Below are positions 43,101 to 50,675 of a DNA stretch of 64,000 nt, in pieces (positions within the stretch are counted from its first letter, which is position 1; each line of letters begins with the position of its first letter). This stretch comes from Bacillota bacterium. Lineage in GTDB: Bacteria; Bacillota; Clostridia; Acetivibrionales; JANLFN01. The notes below the pieces were generated by a model. That model had not been told where the DNA came from. It was given only the letters and a program-made list of their open reading frames with translations, and searched no databases. Position numbers and translations under genes: made by a program. The stretch covers positions 31,506 to 95,505 of the forward strand of contig JAEWTV010000091.1 of assembly GCA_023397675.1 (NCBI GenBank), given 5' to 3'.

Positions 43101-43581
43101 GGCTAGCATTACCATTTGAATTACCATCTACGACATCATTCATCGCAAAATCAAATTCAATGTTAAAATTGCCTTGTGTAATGGGTGTGGGCAACGGCTT
43201 GGTTACTCCAAGAATAATGTTTGAGCTGCTAGTATTGCTATCTGATAAAACTAATGCTCTAGATTGATTTACTGAACCAAATTTTACTCCATCAGCATTA
43301 TTAATACTTATAAAGTCGTTGGTATTTTGAGTTGGAGGTGAGCTCAGATTATTGATTTTAGTAGAATACCCTGTGTCAGCTATCTGCACTGGAGTAGATG
43401 ATGTCGGATAATCGATAAAATCTGTAGAACTTTCAAAATCATCATTAATTAATTGGGTTGTACCGGATGGCGGCATCAATTCTGCTTTCACAGGTTGGGG
43501 ATATAGCAATTGGAAGCTCGAGAAAAGACTTGTTACCATCATTGCAACAAGGAACCGGCTAATTGTTTTCTTTTTTCTCAC
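40111..43581 (-). CDS. Secreted multidomain S-layer-homology protein
   Basis: The 1156-residue exported protein has a GTG start after AAGGAGG and a signal peptide to about residue 32. A LamG/lectin-like region (about 40-270) is followed by two fibronectin-III modules (about 275-455), a second lectin-like beta-sandwich (about 460-660) and a bacterial Ig-like domain (LTSKPAKTQYFDGQDLDMTG, about 665-745). A linker domain precedes three SLH repeats (about 985-1156) that would anchor it to wall polysaccharide. No catalytic domain is visible; the module set is familiar from polysaccharide-lyase-associated proteins, so carbohydrate binding is likely. Codons after about residue 740 (plus 40111-41370) are clearly richer in GC than the rest, suggesting fusion or transfer of the 3' third. 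Confidence 0.88.
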   Translation of the reverse strand: MRKKKTISRFLVAMMVTSLFSSFQLLYPQPVKAELMPPSGTTQLINDDFESSTDFIDYPTSSTPVQIADTGYSTKINNLSSPPTQNTNDFISINNADGVKFGSVNQSRALVLSDSNTSSSNIILGVTKPLPTPITQGNFNIEFDFAMNDVVDGNSNGNASLFRLLNNSGSTLIDLQIKNRKLAIGGVTNISSYKMTDKTWYHVKFNVNMDTLTYGVYQTPTGSGTDLGCNTGTLAQGATVSSIYLGTGGQYFPYQSVSGCSQLAYDNIQVYKSEAVTGIQKVEGDGTVSLSWPSVSGVTYYNVHRSESNAGPFVKISNSQITSAPTQAAPYVDSGLTNGKTYFYKVESVNNNGSTFSDSISATPSTPLDTPTLQVSQNDGVVSLEWASVTGAVYYNLYGMDNSDNVIETFKIDAPTTSLSISSGLTDGATYKFKVVAYSEHDTSHSDVSTLTYVKASPKWQSRIFGSSTDTTDNSITINPNNSVTLSSINSKGKISNTSDGIAYYYIPLDSSKPYQLTAKAHVDSFVTGDGQVSFGLMLRKTIGVDGTTTGHNSNFVAVGAYEQNMQAFWRGNEGGTSMVTTSIPIISPAPTPKPPSAGNEYTLRIIKRADGKCVVSIDSQVIEVDSGTFFTGVSEFYLGAFAARDAKVTFSDLQLVSGVESLELTSKPAKTQYFDGQDLDMTGSVISAVYSSNSKVVLSSDDYSITGYNKDSVGTQTVIVNFGGRTATFDVNVNEHQSDSDPVGPVTPIFVTGGDINVSTSGGTTTAAVTVNGVLNSDGTLNAALTASIVSQALKSLSASAGDSGNIVLENVVSGSDSASGLRLNLSASVLENLTEGSVSLLTFKTPLGTLSFDKAMLMQLEGQTDGALDISVQRVDPQSLSEDSRKLIGRRPVYDFSISTNGTIISDFGGGTVAVSLPYTLTEGEDPDNVVIYYISESGELISVPNCVYNADTGTVTFATNHFSVYSVGYNDVDFLDVSGWYERYVNFVAARGIMNGTGGVLFMPDATMTRAMAVAVLHRMSGDRNSYTNSFADVTSGAWYEAAIAWASSNGIVSGIGSGRFAPESPVTREQLAVMLYNYAKHRGYDVSVGENTNILSYVDALTISEYAYAAMQWTCGAGFIQGDPNTKLKPQDYSTRAEVASLLQRFLEDTVK

Positions 43582-43858
43582 TTTCTTAATTCCTCCTTAA
43601 GTTATTTCGATTTACAAGCATATCTTTGATTGGTGATGTGTGTACGAAACCTTCTATAGATAAATCATATAAGTGTATAATTTAATTTGTAAATAATAGA
43701 ATGACTCAACACAAGAATTATACCTAATTTAATGGATACTATCAATTGATTTTACCATTATATACCATCACGCAAGGACTATCTTCCGGTAGATGTAGAA
43801 GACCTGTTTTCTCAAATGGTGTAGTATCTTCATTGTAAAACCATTTATGACGTTTCAC
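43582..43858. other. Upstream region of the S-layer gene
   Basis: AT-rich; should hold the minus-strand promoter of the S-layer gene, but no clear -35/-10 pair stands out. The last 15 bp before 43859 (GACGTTTCACTTTACG) match the end of the terminator associated with repeat copy E. Confidence 0.4.
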
Positions 43859-43933
43859 TTTACGCTCGTGCCCCGGGATGCTTGGGCGAGCAGTGTAGCG
43901 AAGCGAAACGACCAGCCTCTCGGGTTCGAATCC
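43859..43933 (+). repeat. tRNA-T-arm-bearing dispersed repeat, copy D (most complete)
   Basis: Block order: TTTACGCTCGTGCCCC, a GGGATGCTTGGGCGAGC stem partner, AGTGTAGCGAAGCGAAACG, ACCAGCCTCTCGGGTTCGAA ending in TCC. The GCTC-GT-GCCC / GGGC-GAGC arms form an 8-bp hairpin with a 2-nt bulge. It directly follows the serine-recombinase remnant, with a terminator hairpin next to it. Confidence 0.82.
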
Positions 43934-43935
43934 TT

Positions 43936-44559
43936 TTATGCCAAAATAAAAATGCCTCCCCTTTGGGAGACATTTTCATTTGGCGGGGAAGTCTCTTTCA
44001 TATAAGAACCCCATACACCATTGCAATTACAGGCTTTTTCAGCACTATTGCTTGATTCCTCGTTTCCGTCAAGTAACGAGAAATCAATTTCCGCTGGAGT
44101 ATCGCTCGCATTAAACACTATGGTTGCCCTGTCATCATACAAATAAATTGCATTTACAAACACAGCTATAATTGCACGTTTGTATTTAATATCGTTAATG
44201 TCGCCATTTTTTAGAGCAGTCAGAAAAAATTTGATTTCTTTTTCATCAAGTTCAGAATGTTTCATTTGCTCGTTTGCAAGCTGGCGTTCAAGTTCTTCTT
44301 TCTCGTCTTTTTTCTTCTGAATACGCTCTGACAGAAGTTCCATATGTTCGCCTAACTCGATGGCATTTAGCAAATTATCAAGAGCTTTTTTGTTATCTTT
44401 AAGGCTCTTTTTTATTGCAGTTATTACAACTTCATTGCTGTCTTGTTTAGAAATTTCACATACTGTTTTTGCAATAAGTTCAATGTTTTCGTTGGTGAGT
44501 TGCTCTCTGGCTCTGCCCACTATGAAATCCTCTATTTGTCCCTTTTTAACATTATTCAT
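43936..44559 (-). pseudogene. C-terminal remnant of a large serine recombinase
   Basis: The 207-codon frame starts MNNVKKGQIEDFIVGRAREQ and carries the coiled coil (LSERIQKKKDEKEELERQLA) and terminal motif FFLTALKNGDINDIKYKRAI .. FVNAIYLYDDRATIVFN. This is the end of a TnpX/Bxb1-like large serine recombinase. The catalytic domain and zinc ribbon are missing; in their place the ATPase/TOPRIM gene ends 8 bp inside this frame, so ATG..TAA overlap makes the remnant look translationally coupled. The tail SPPNENVSQRGGIFILA reads across the terminator hairpin. Whether the fragment is expressed is unknown. Confidence 0.7.
43951..43976. terminator. Terminator hairpin at the recombinase remnant end
   Basis: AATGCCTCCC/GGGAGACATT around a 4-nt loop (one G-T pair) with A-rich and T-rich flanks, lying within the last codons of the remnant and beside repeat copy D. 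Confidence 0.65.
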
Positions 44560-46516
44560 TCAAAATTAACCTAATTCGCTCGAAGATAGGTTCAAATGCT
44601 GCCAAATCTATATTGATAAAGTTGGGCATCATATTAATAATATTTTCCGCAAAATCGTTTTTAGAAAGGGCTATACTATTGTCAAATTCATCAAATATTT
44701 CACTATCTTTAATTTTACAATTTGATTCATCGATATAATCCTTAATAGAATTATAATTTAATACTCTAATCCCATTCTCTACTTTATGTCTACCTTTGTT
44801 ATTAAACTCATTAGTTAAAAATAATCGCCGACCATTTTCATCTTTTCTAAATATATCTTGATTTTTATAAAGAAATTCTACGCATATTCCGTTCATAGAT
44901 TGTCTGAAATCTGGTTTAGAAATACAACAACCGTATACATTGTTTCCAAATTTATGAGCAACTTCCTTATCATATTTTTTACCGACACTTTCATCCGAAT
45001 CAAATATCCCAATAATCTTATTTGTATGCCCTATTTTTGCAAGATTCTTCAAGAGTGTTTCAAGTTTACTATCTCCCATTTCAAGAGTCTCGTACTCTTC
45101 AAAATTAACATCTAAATCAGTAAATTTACCTTGCTCTTTGAATTTAGAAAGTGCGTATTTAAAATGCTTCCAGTCTGTTTTTCCCTCTGTGATAATATGT
45201 GGTTTTGAAATAGTCTTTAATTTTTCATTAATATTGGATAATTCAACACGAAGTTGTTCGAAATCGCTATCTATAAGATTATAGCATTTTCTAATTTCTT
45301 CAAAATTTTCTACATTGCTTAAGATTGCACCTGTAGGTAGATTAACAAATTCACATTTATCCTTAAACTTATCACGCATTCCAAGTAAAAAAAATGGTGA
45401 ATGGCTTGTAATTATGAACTGAATACCTTTAAATAAATCAATTATTTCTGGTAATACATTTTTTTCAAAATCGGAATGCATATGTAAATCAATTTCGTCA
45501 ATTACAACAACTCCTGTGATATCATTGATATTTTTTTGTCCTCCAATATTTATTCTATCAAATTCTTTCAATATAGATGCAAAAATACTAAATACCATTA
45601 TTTCACCTGACGACAGATGCGAGAAAGATGGAGCACTTTCTACTTCAGTACCAGTCACAAACTTAGTATGAATTGATATTTTTCTATAGTCTTTTTGTGA
45701 AAGTCCGAATCTTGCAGATAAAATGGAATTGTCTTTAGCTTTGTATATCATAGTCAAAATTCTATTAATATTATTATGAATATCATTGTTTTTGCCTATA
45801 TGTGTAACAATTTCATTAATTCTTTGTGTTCCATTAGGTAATGTTTCTGGAGGAAGGTCAATTATTTTTTGCTCAAAAATTAACTTGTCCATAATAACAT
45901 CTAAAATCCATTGTTGTATGTCTGTTATTACATCATTTTTTATCATATTAACATTACTCTTGCCTAGTAATTTCGTTGAATTAGAGTTAAACGCTAATTT
46001 GTCATTATCAGTATTTATCCATGCAGGTTGATAATATCTATCAACAGGGAAATATATGAAAACATTATTGTCAAAAACATTTGTATCAACACTATCTAAT
46101 TTATTGTAAAAACCGTTTTTTCTCAACTTTTCATCATTTAAATCTATCCCATAATATTTTTGGTCATTAAATTCCTCATTTTTAAAAACTTCAAAATCAT
46201 TAACGACTAAATCAGTAAAATTTTTATTATCAGTATATGAATAATGAATATAAGAATGGTTTTTCCCATTTTTTATATAAGTTTTTGAACCAACTCTATA
46301 ATATTTGTCTTTTTCTACTTCCCTTAACTCTTCTCCAGTTGTTCTTTTTAATTCTATTAAACTATGGATTATATTAGATAGAAGTAAAGTTTTTCCACTT
46401 CCATTCTTTCCGACAAAAACTATTGGTTTGGGTGTTCCATCCTCATTAAATTTTGGAGTATACTCTAAGTTCTCAATTACTCCGTAATTAATAATATTGA
46501 CCTTTTGTAAATACAT
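44552..46516 (-). CDS. OLD-like AAA ATPase with TOPRIM nuclease domain
   Basis: The 654-residue AT-rich protein is an SMC/ABC-type ATPase: Walker A VGKNGSGKT (residues about 36-44), signature HLSSGE, Walker B VVVIDEIDLHMH and H-loop ITSHSP. A C-terminal TOPRIM-like region follows with HIITEGKTDWKHFKYAL (catalytic Glu) and IGIFDSDES (DxD). This matches the overcoming-lysogenization-defect family, whose members act as DNA-targeting nucleases in phage defence. No GajB-like UvrD helicase or reverse transcriptase is adjacent, so it is a stand-alone class-1-like form. Its end overlaps the recombinase remnant by 8 bp. A ribosome binding site GGAGG precedes the ATG. Confidence 0.82.
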   Translation of the reverse strand: MYLQKVNIINYGVIENLEYTPKFNEDGTPKPIVFVGKNGSGKTLLLSNIIHSLIELKRTTGEELREVEKDKYYRVGSKTYIKNGKNHSYIHYSYTDNKNFTDLVVNDFEVFKNEEFNDQKYYGIDLNDEKLRKNGFYNKLDSVDTNVFDNNVFIYFPVDRYYQPAWINTDNDKLAFNSNSTKLLGKSNVNMIKNDVITDIQQWILDVIMDKLIFEQKIIDLPPETLPNGTQRINEIVTHIGKNNDIHNNINRILTMIYKAKDNSILSARFGLSQKDYRKISIHTKFVTGTEVESAPSFSHLSSGEIMVFSIFASILKEFDRINIGGQKNINDITGVVVIDEIDLHMHSDFEKNVLPEIIDLFKGIQFIITSHSPFFLLGMRDKFKDKCEFVNLPTGAILSNVENFEEIRKCYNLIDSDFEQLRVELSNINEKLKTISKPHIITEGKTDWKHFKYALSKFKEQGKFTDLDVNFEEYETLEMGDSKLETLLKNLAKIGHTNKIIGIFDSDESVGKKYDKEVAHKFGNNVYGCCISKPDFRQSMNGICVEFLYKNQDIFRKDENGRRLFLTNEFNNKGRHKVENGIRVLNYNSIKDYIDESNCKIKDSEIFDEFDNSIALSKNDFAENIINMMPNFINIDLAAFEPIFERIRLILNE

Positions 46517-46991
46517 TACAGTCCTCCATAAAGAAATATATTATTTTACCTGTTATTAATGTTTATAAAGTTTGTTGTGAAATACTGTCTAACATCCTCT
46601 TACTTATTAACCTATTAATAAACATTACTCTCAAAAGCGTTACTAATCTAATGTTCTCCTCAAGAAGCGGTGACCTTTGCTTAAGATTTAATAGAACTTT
46701 TACTTATTAGTAGTAGTTCTTATAAGTAACAAAATTAGAAGATTATAAAAATACTTCGCATAAGCAACTTACTAACAAACTTAATCTCATCAACTTCGTA
46801 TTTAAAAATTATATAAAACTTTGTAAAAATTTACAACAAGTGTTATTAAAACATACTTATAAAATTATGTTTTAAAGAAATATTTTAAACAACAATCGCT
46901 TCACTATGTGAACTGTAGAAAGAAGTTAGAAATAAGATATATGATGGGTTTGGACTCAAAAGTAAATATTTCATCCAATATGGATTTTTTA
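46517..46991. other. 475-bp AT-rich intergenic region
   Basis: Upstream of the ATPase gene on the minus strand. An inverted repeat TTACTTA/TAAGTAA near 46694-46721 is the only structure noted; no ORF with a ribosome binding site and no RNA motif were seen. Confidence 0.4.
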
Positions 46992-47615
46992 TTAATGACT
47001 TAGAAATTCTTTTATTCGTTCCCTAAGTCCAATCTTTTTAGGTGTTCCCGTTTTATTGGAATTATTATTGCTGAAGTCTTTTTTTGTCTCTCTTTCACGC
47101 AATTTAAAATGGCTTTTATCTAAACATTCTGTATATAGTGCCGTCAAAGTGCTTTTGTCGGGGTCAATAAAAAAATTTATTTTCTTTGATTCATAGCAAA
47201 GTATATAATTATCAACTTCGAATCCCCAAGGTGTTATATCTTCCAACTCGAAATCCGGTTCTCCATGATAATCTAAAATTTCCCTCCTCGTAAAATCCTT
47301 AATGCTCTCGATATAACGACGACTTACCCTAAAACCTTCAATCAATTCATTTCTAATGATAAATGAAAGTCCCCCAGCTAAATTTATAGTTCCATTATAT
47401 TTATATAGTTTTTCATACCTTTCAGTTATAGTAAAATTTGAACATTCATAGTTATATCCTTCTATTAAAGGATTAATTATATATATATCAGTAATTTCAG
47501 CTATATCAATAGAAGTAAAATGAGAACCCATCTTTATTCCAGCAAAAGAAACATCGTTAATTTTAATTTTATTTTCTACCAAATCAATTAAATATACACT
47601 ATTAAAATTCAACAT
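46992..47615 (-). CDS. Hypothetical protein, paralogue of its upstream neighbour
   Basis: About 207 residues from the ATG at 47615 (GAGGGG just upstream), rather than the GTG at 47627 next to the previous stop. It is soluble and aligns over nearly its full length with the protein encoded at 47628-48155: DVSFAGIKMGS, LAGGLSFIIRN, FTRREILDYHGEPDFELEDITP and INFFIDPDKSTLTALYT. It has an extra basic C-terminal tail (KIGLRERIKEFLSH). Family and function are unknown. Tandem divergent paralogues in an accessory block are typical of immunity genes, but no toxin gene is seen. Confidence 0.7.
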   Translation of the reverse strand: MLNFNSVYLIDLVENKIKINDVSFAGIKMGSHFTSIDIAEITDIYIINPLIEGYNYECSNFTITERYEKLYKYNGTINLAGGLSFIIRNELIEGFRVSRRYIESIKDFTRREILDYHGEPDFELEDITPWGFEVDNYILCYESKKINFFIDPDKSTLTALYTECLDKSHFKLRERETKKDFSNNNSNKTGTPKKIGLRERIKEFLSH

Positions 47616-47627
47616 AAAGCCCCTCAC

Positions 47628-48155
47628 TTATTTCTCATGCAATTTAAATTTGCTTTTATCAATTTTTCCTGTGTATATCTCTTTTAAAGTACTTTCTTTG
47701 GGGTCAATATAAAAATTAATTCTTTTTGTTTCATATGATAAAATTATATTATTTACTTTTGAAGAAAACGGTGTAATATCTTCTAATTCATAATCTGGTA
47801 TACCGTGGAAAGAAATAATCTCTTCTCTTGTAAAGTGTTTGACCTTTTCCATGTATAATTTATAAATTCTTAAGTCTTCAATTGTTTGATTTTTTATACT
47901 ACAGGAAAGACCTCCAGCTAAATGTATGTACCCATTGTACTCTTTTAATAGTTCTAAACGTTCTCTAATTGTATAATCTAAATTTTCAAAATTATTGGTC
48001 TTTATTAATGGATGTAAAACATAAATTTCATTAATTTCCGTTATATCAATGTCCTCAATTTTAGAACCTATTTTAATCAATCCAAATGATATTTGATAAA
48101 TACCAATTTTATTCATTATCAACTCAGTCAAAATATCATTTCTAAACTTAATCAT
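47628..48155 (-). CDS. Hypothetical protein, paralogue of its downstream neighbour
   Basis: A 175-residue soluble protein sharing the segments YQISFGLIKIGS, HLAGGLSCSIKN, FTREEIISFHGIPDYELEDI and INFYIDPKESTLKEIYTG with the next gene. The spacing is about 12 bp to the downstream start, so they are co-transcribed. The conserved core (FHGxPDxELEDITP) may be a domain name-able by profile search; I do not recognise it. Confidence 0.7.
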   Translation of the reverse strand: MIKFRNDILTELIMNKIGIYQISFGLIKIGSKIEDIDITEINEIYVLHPLIKTNNFENLDYTIRERLELLKEYNGYIHLAGGLSCSIKNQTIEDLRIYKLYMEKVKHFTREEIISFHGIPDYELEDITPFSSKVNNIILSYETKRINFYIDPKESTLKEIYTGKIDKSKFKLHEK

Positions 48156-48470
48156 ATATTGTTTGTCTCCCTAATTAACTCCAATAGTTTTTGGTACTAT
48201 GAAAGCATTAAAGTTTCTATACATCAAATGCTATATTATGGTAACACCAATGTCAAGAATGCATTCAAATAGGTCTAAGCTCTAATTCTTTTCCATTACG
48301 AATTATTTATAAAATACATTTGATATGAGTTTTCTCAAAGTTTCCTGCTTTATATCTCTTGAAGAAAATAGACAATTCACCTAACCGAGTAATTTGAAGA
48401 ATTGAAGTCGACATAAATAAAAGTATAAACTGAAATGTAAATATTACTATCGTATTAAACACATAAAAAG

Positions 48471-48512
48471 AGAGCGGTCAAGGCTTAACACCTTAACCGC
48501 TCTTAACTTTTT
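48471..48512. terminator. Terminator of the tRNA-Ser(CGA) unit
   Basis: AGAGCGGTCAAGG/CCTTAACCGCTCT (48471-48483 with 48491-48503), one mismatch, with a T tract on the plus side and A tract/T tract on the minus side. Confidence 0.7.
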
Positions 48513-48515
48513 TCC

Positions 48516-48570
48516 TTATAAGAACACCGTCACGATGAACCCACCATTAAAATATACGGTGTTCTTATAA
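48516..48570. repeat. Perfect 15-bp inverted repeat downstream of tRNA-Ser(CGA)
   Basis: TTATAAGAACACCGT at 48516-48530 and its exact complement at 48556-48570 enclose a 25-nt loop containing, on the minus strand, GGTGGGTTCATCG. It lies between the tRNA 3' end and the terminator, so it would be a stable hairpin in the tRNA trailer transcript. Confidence 0.75.
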
Positions 48571-48578
48571 TTCCCTAA

Positions 48579-48667
48579 TGGCGGAAGAGGTGGGATTCGA
48601 ACCCACGAGCCCTTGCGGACTACCTGATTTCGAGTCAGGGCCGTTATGACCACTTCGATACTCTTCC
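48579..48667 (-). tRNA. tRNA-Ser (anticodon CGA)
   Basis: Acceptor GGAAGAG/CTCTTCC, discriminator G and CCA encoded (plus TGG at 48579-48581). It has a long variable arm, T arm GTGGGTTCGAATCCCAC and anticodon loop CTCGAAA with CGA at 48630-48632 on the minus strand. Confidence 0.95.
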
Positions 48668-48779
48668 ATATATAAAGTTGACACAGTCAAACCATTAATG
48701 GCGGACTGCTGAAATATTATAACACCTTTTATATACTAAAACAAGTGTTGCGCAAGCCCAGTATAAGGCAGCGCAGATG

Positions 48780-49250
48780 CTATCGTTTTTCCTTCCTTTC
48801 CCTAAGTTCTCTAAAAAAGTCCTTCAAAATGCTTGAGCACCTTTCCTCAAGAATTCCGTACTCAACCTCCACCCTATGATTGAATCCGTCTACATCAACC
48901 ACACTTATAACAGAACCTGCCGCACCAGCTTTCGGATCTGCCGTTCCTATATAAAGCTTTTTTATTCTTGACTGTACAATTGCACCCGCACACATAACAC
49001 ACGGTTCAAGTGTCACATACATTTCACAATCCTCAAGCCGCCAATCTCCAAGCTTCCTGCACGCCTTTCTTATAGCCGTCATTTCTGCATGAAGCGTGGC
49101 ATCGCCCTTTGACTGCCTTTCATTATAGCCTCGTGAAATAATTACTCCATCTTTAACTATAACTGCCCCTACCGGAGCTTCGTCCTTGGAATAAGCCTTT
49201 TGCGCTTCTTTCAAAGCCTGCTTCATAAACCATTCGTCATTTTGTTGCAT
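48780..49250 (-). CDS. tadA: tRNA-specific adenosine deaminase
   Basis: The 156-residue zinc deaminase converts A34 to inosine in tRNA-Arg(ACG). The HAE motif is in ATLHAEMTAIRKA and the zinc cysteines in TLEPCVMCAGAIVQSRI, both typical of TadA. The C-terminal region EERCSSILKDFFRELRERK is also characteristic. It lies just upstream of tRNA-Ser(CGA) on the same strand. Confidence 0.95.
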   Translation of the reverse strand: MQQNDEWFMKQALKEAQKAYSKDEAPVGAVIVKDGVIISRGYNERQSKGDATLHAEMTAIRKACRKLGDWRLEDCEMYVTLEPCVMCAGAIVQSRIKKLYIGTADPKAGAAGSVISVVDVDGFNHRVEVEYGILEERCSSILKDFFRELRERKEKR

Positions 49251-49524
49251 TATAACCTCTTTATTTATAGTCTTTTGAATATTTTAGTACAATTTCAGCC
49301 TTCATTATACTATAGAGGTATTATTCAATCAAATATAGTGTAACCTGCAGTAACTTGTACATTTCATCTTTAATAATTAATCTTGTCAGTGTTTTGAATA
49401 ATTATTTAAGCGAAAAGGAAAAAATAATCATTAAGTGGCTTGTCGGTATTTACTTCTTAAGTTCATCTCGTATAAAATAGATTTATTAAAAAGAATTACA
49501 TTAACTCAAAAAGGAAGAGTGAAC

Positions 49525-50121
49525 ATGTCATTTAACGGAATGAAACTAAAACTCGCAGAACACAAAGTAACAGATATGGTCGAGCTGCCCAGGTTTTCTC
49601 TAGGGTATACACCGCTAAAAACAGACAATCGCAGCAACAATTCCAGCTATGGTATTCTATCCGCCTTAAAGCAGGATAATGACGTAATAATGGAAATCAC
49701 TGATTCCCTACTCAGTCTTAAAAAAAAGGAAAGGGAAGAATACACATATAATTTTCTAAAGTTCTTCAAGGAGCTTGATATAAGCTATGTGAGCGGCAAA
49801 ACACCTTATGTTCCAAGCAGAGGTTTGCTAAGCCTTTTCAGCAAGCCTAAAATCGAAGAGGCTATTGATATATATGCTTATATTACTAATGAGCAATGGC
49901 TTTCATCTGGTTTTCAAGAGATTTATCCCTACCTTGGGGCGAAATATCATATTTGCCGTAAGGATACCCAGATTAATATTGAAGACATGCTCAAGATGTC
50001 TAATATGGAAAAGCTTCCTCTCTTTGAATTCATTATATTTGATTCAGGAATACTTCACAGCATGGGAATAAATTCAAAGGAAAAGAACCTTAATGATATT
50101 AAAAGTATTCTTGGACTTTGA
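49525..50121 (+). CDS. Hypothetical protein
   Basis: The 198-residue soluble protein starts MSFNGMKLKLAEHKVTDMVE. GGAAGAG before the ATG at 49525 is better than the upstream start at 49435. Helical segments with SLKKKEREEYTYNFLKFFKE and a mixed C-terminal half ending KNLNDIKSILGL. No family was recognised; the composition fits core genome genes. Confidence 0.7.
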   Translation: MSFNGMKLKLAEHKVTDMVELPRFSLGYTPLKTDNRSNNSSYGILSALKQDNDVIMEITDSLLSLKKKEREEYTYNFLKFFKELDISYVSGKTPYVPSRGLLSLFSKPKIEEAIDIYAYITNEQWLSSGFQEIYPYLGAKYHICRKDTQINIEDMLKMSNMEKLPLFEFIIFDSGILHSMGINSKEKNLNDIKSILGL

Positions 50122-50675
50122 TCAATTACTTAAAATTTCCACGTATTTAACAAGCCAGAAACTCCATAATATTAGTGTAGGGTTCATGATGGTTGAGCCA
50201 AGATTGTTACAAGGTCGGAAGGCTTTGTGGCAGTCGGCCAAAGGTTAATATCAGGTCTCGCCCTAGGATATTTCGTACCTTACGGTTTCGCTTTATCCGC
50301 GGCTGGCGATAAGGCTTGGTATTACCCGGCGGGAAGAATATTATATGTCGCGTATAGCTATATTGTAGTACTTTTGTAGTACGGTTAATACACTTCTTTA
50401 CTGAATTGTCTTTAGCGCGTATTGCAGTATGGTTACCAGTGATGTATAATGTTCGAGCTAAAGTTATCAGGGGTTTCGCAGGCTTTTGTTTTTTCGCTGG
50501 AGGTTTGTTGTAGTCTACCGATTGCAGCAGGCTTCTAAGATATTCCTGATGGCCGAGTAAAGGTTTATACAGGTTTTGCAATGCTTGCAGGCAGTCGAAA
50601 GATTGTTTGCAGGTGTACAGAGATTTGTATTAGCTGTAGCGTAGATCATCATGGGCTCTATTTTATTTTTTATAT
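50122..50675. other. 554-bp region without a convincing gene, unusual G/T-rich text
   Basis: The plus strand is unusually rich in G and T between about 50200 and 50640 and contains GTAGTAC direct repeats (50365-50384), CGTACCTTACG (a CGTA/TACG hairpin, 50275-50285) and TCGCC/GGCGA arms around it. The minus-strand frame at 50207-50581 has no ribosome binding site and a composition unlike the neighbouring proteins. It may be a structured RNA or a decayed element; nothing known was matched. Confidence 0.4.

Noticed and set aside
44552..46516. Gabija GajA or retron-associated ATPase
   Set aside because: The expected partners (GajB-like helicase, reverse transcriptase) are not adjacent, so only the broader OLD-like family is claimed.
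50207..50581. 124-codon minus-strand frame
   Set aside because: No ribosome binding site and an unusual Arg/Pro/Thr-rich composition unlike neighbouring proteins. More likely an open frame caused by strand bias.
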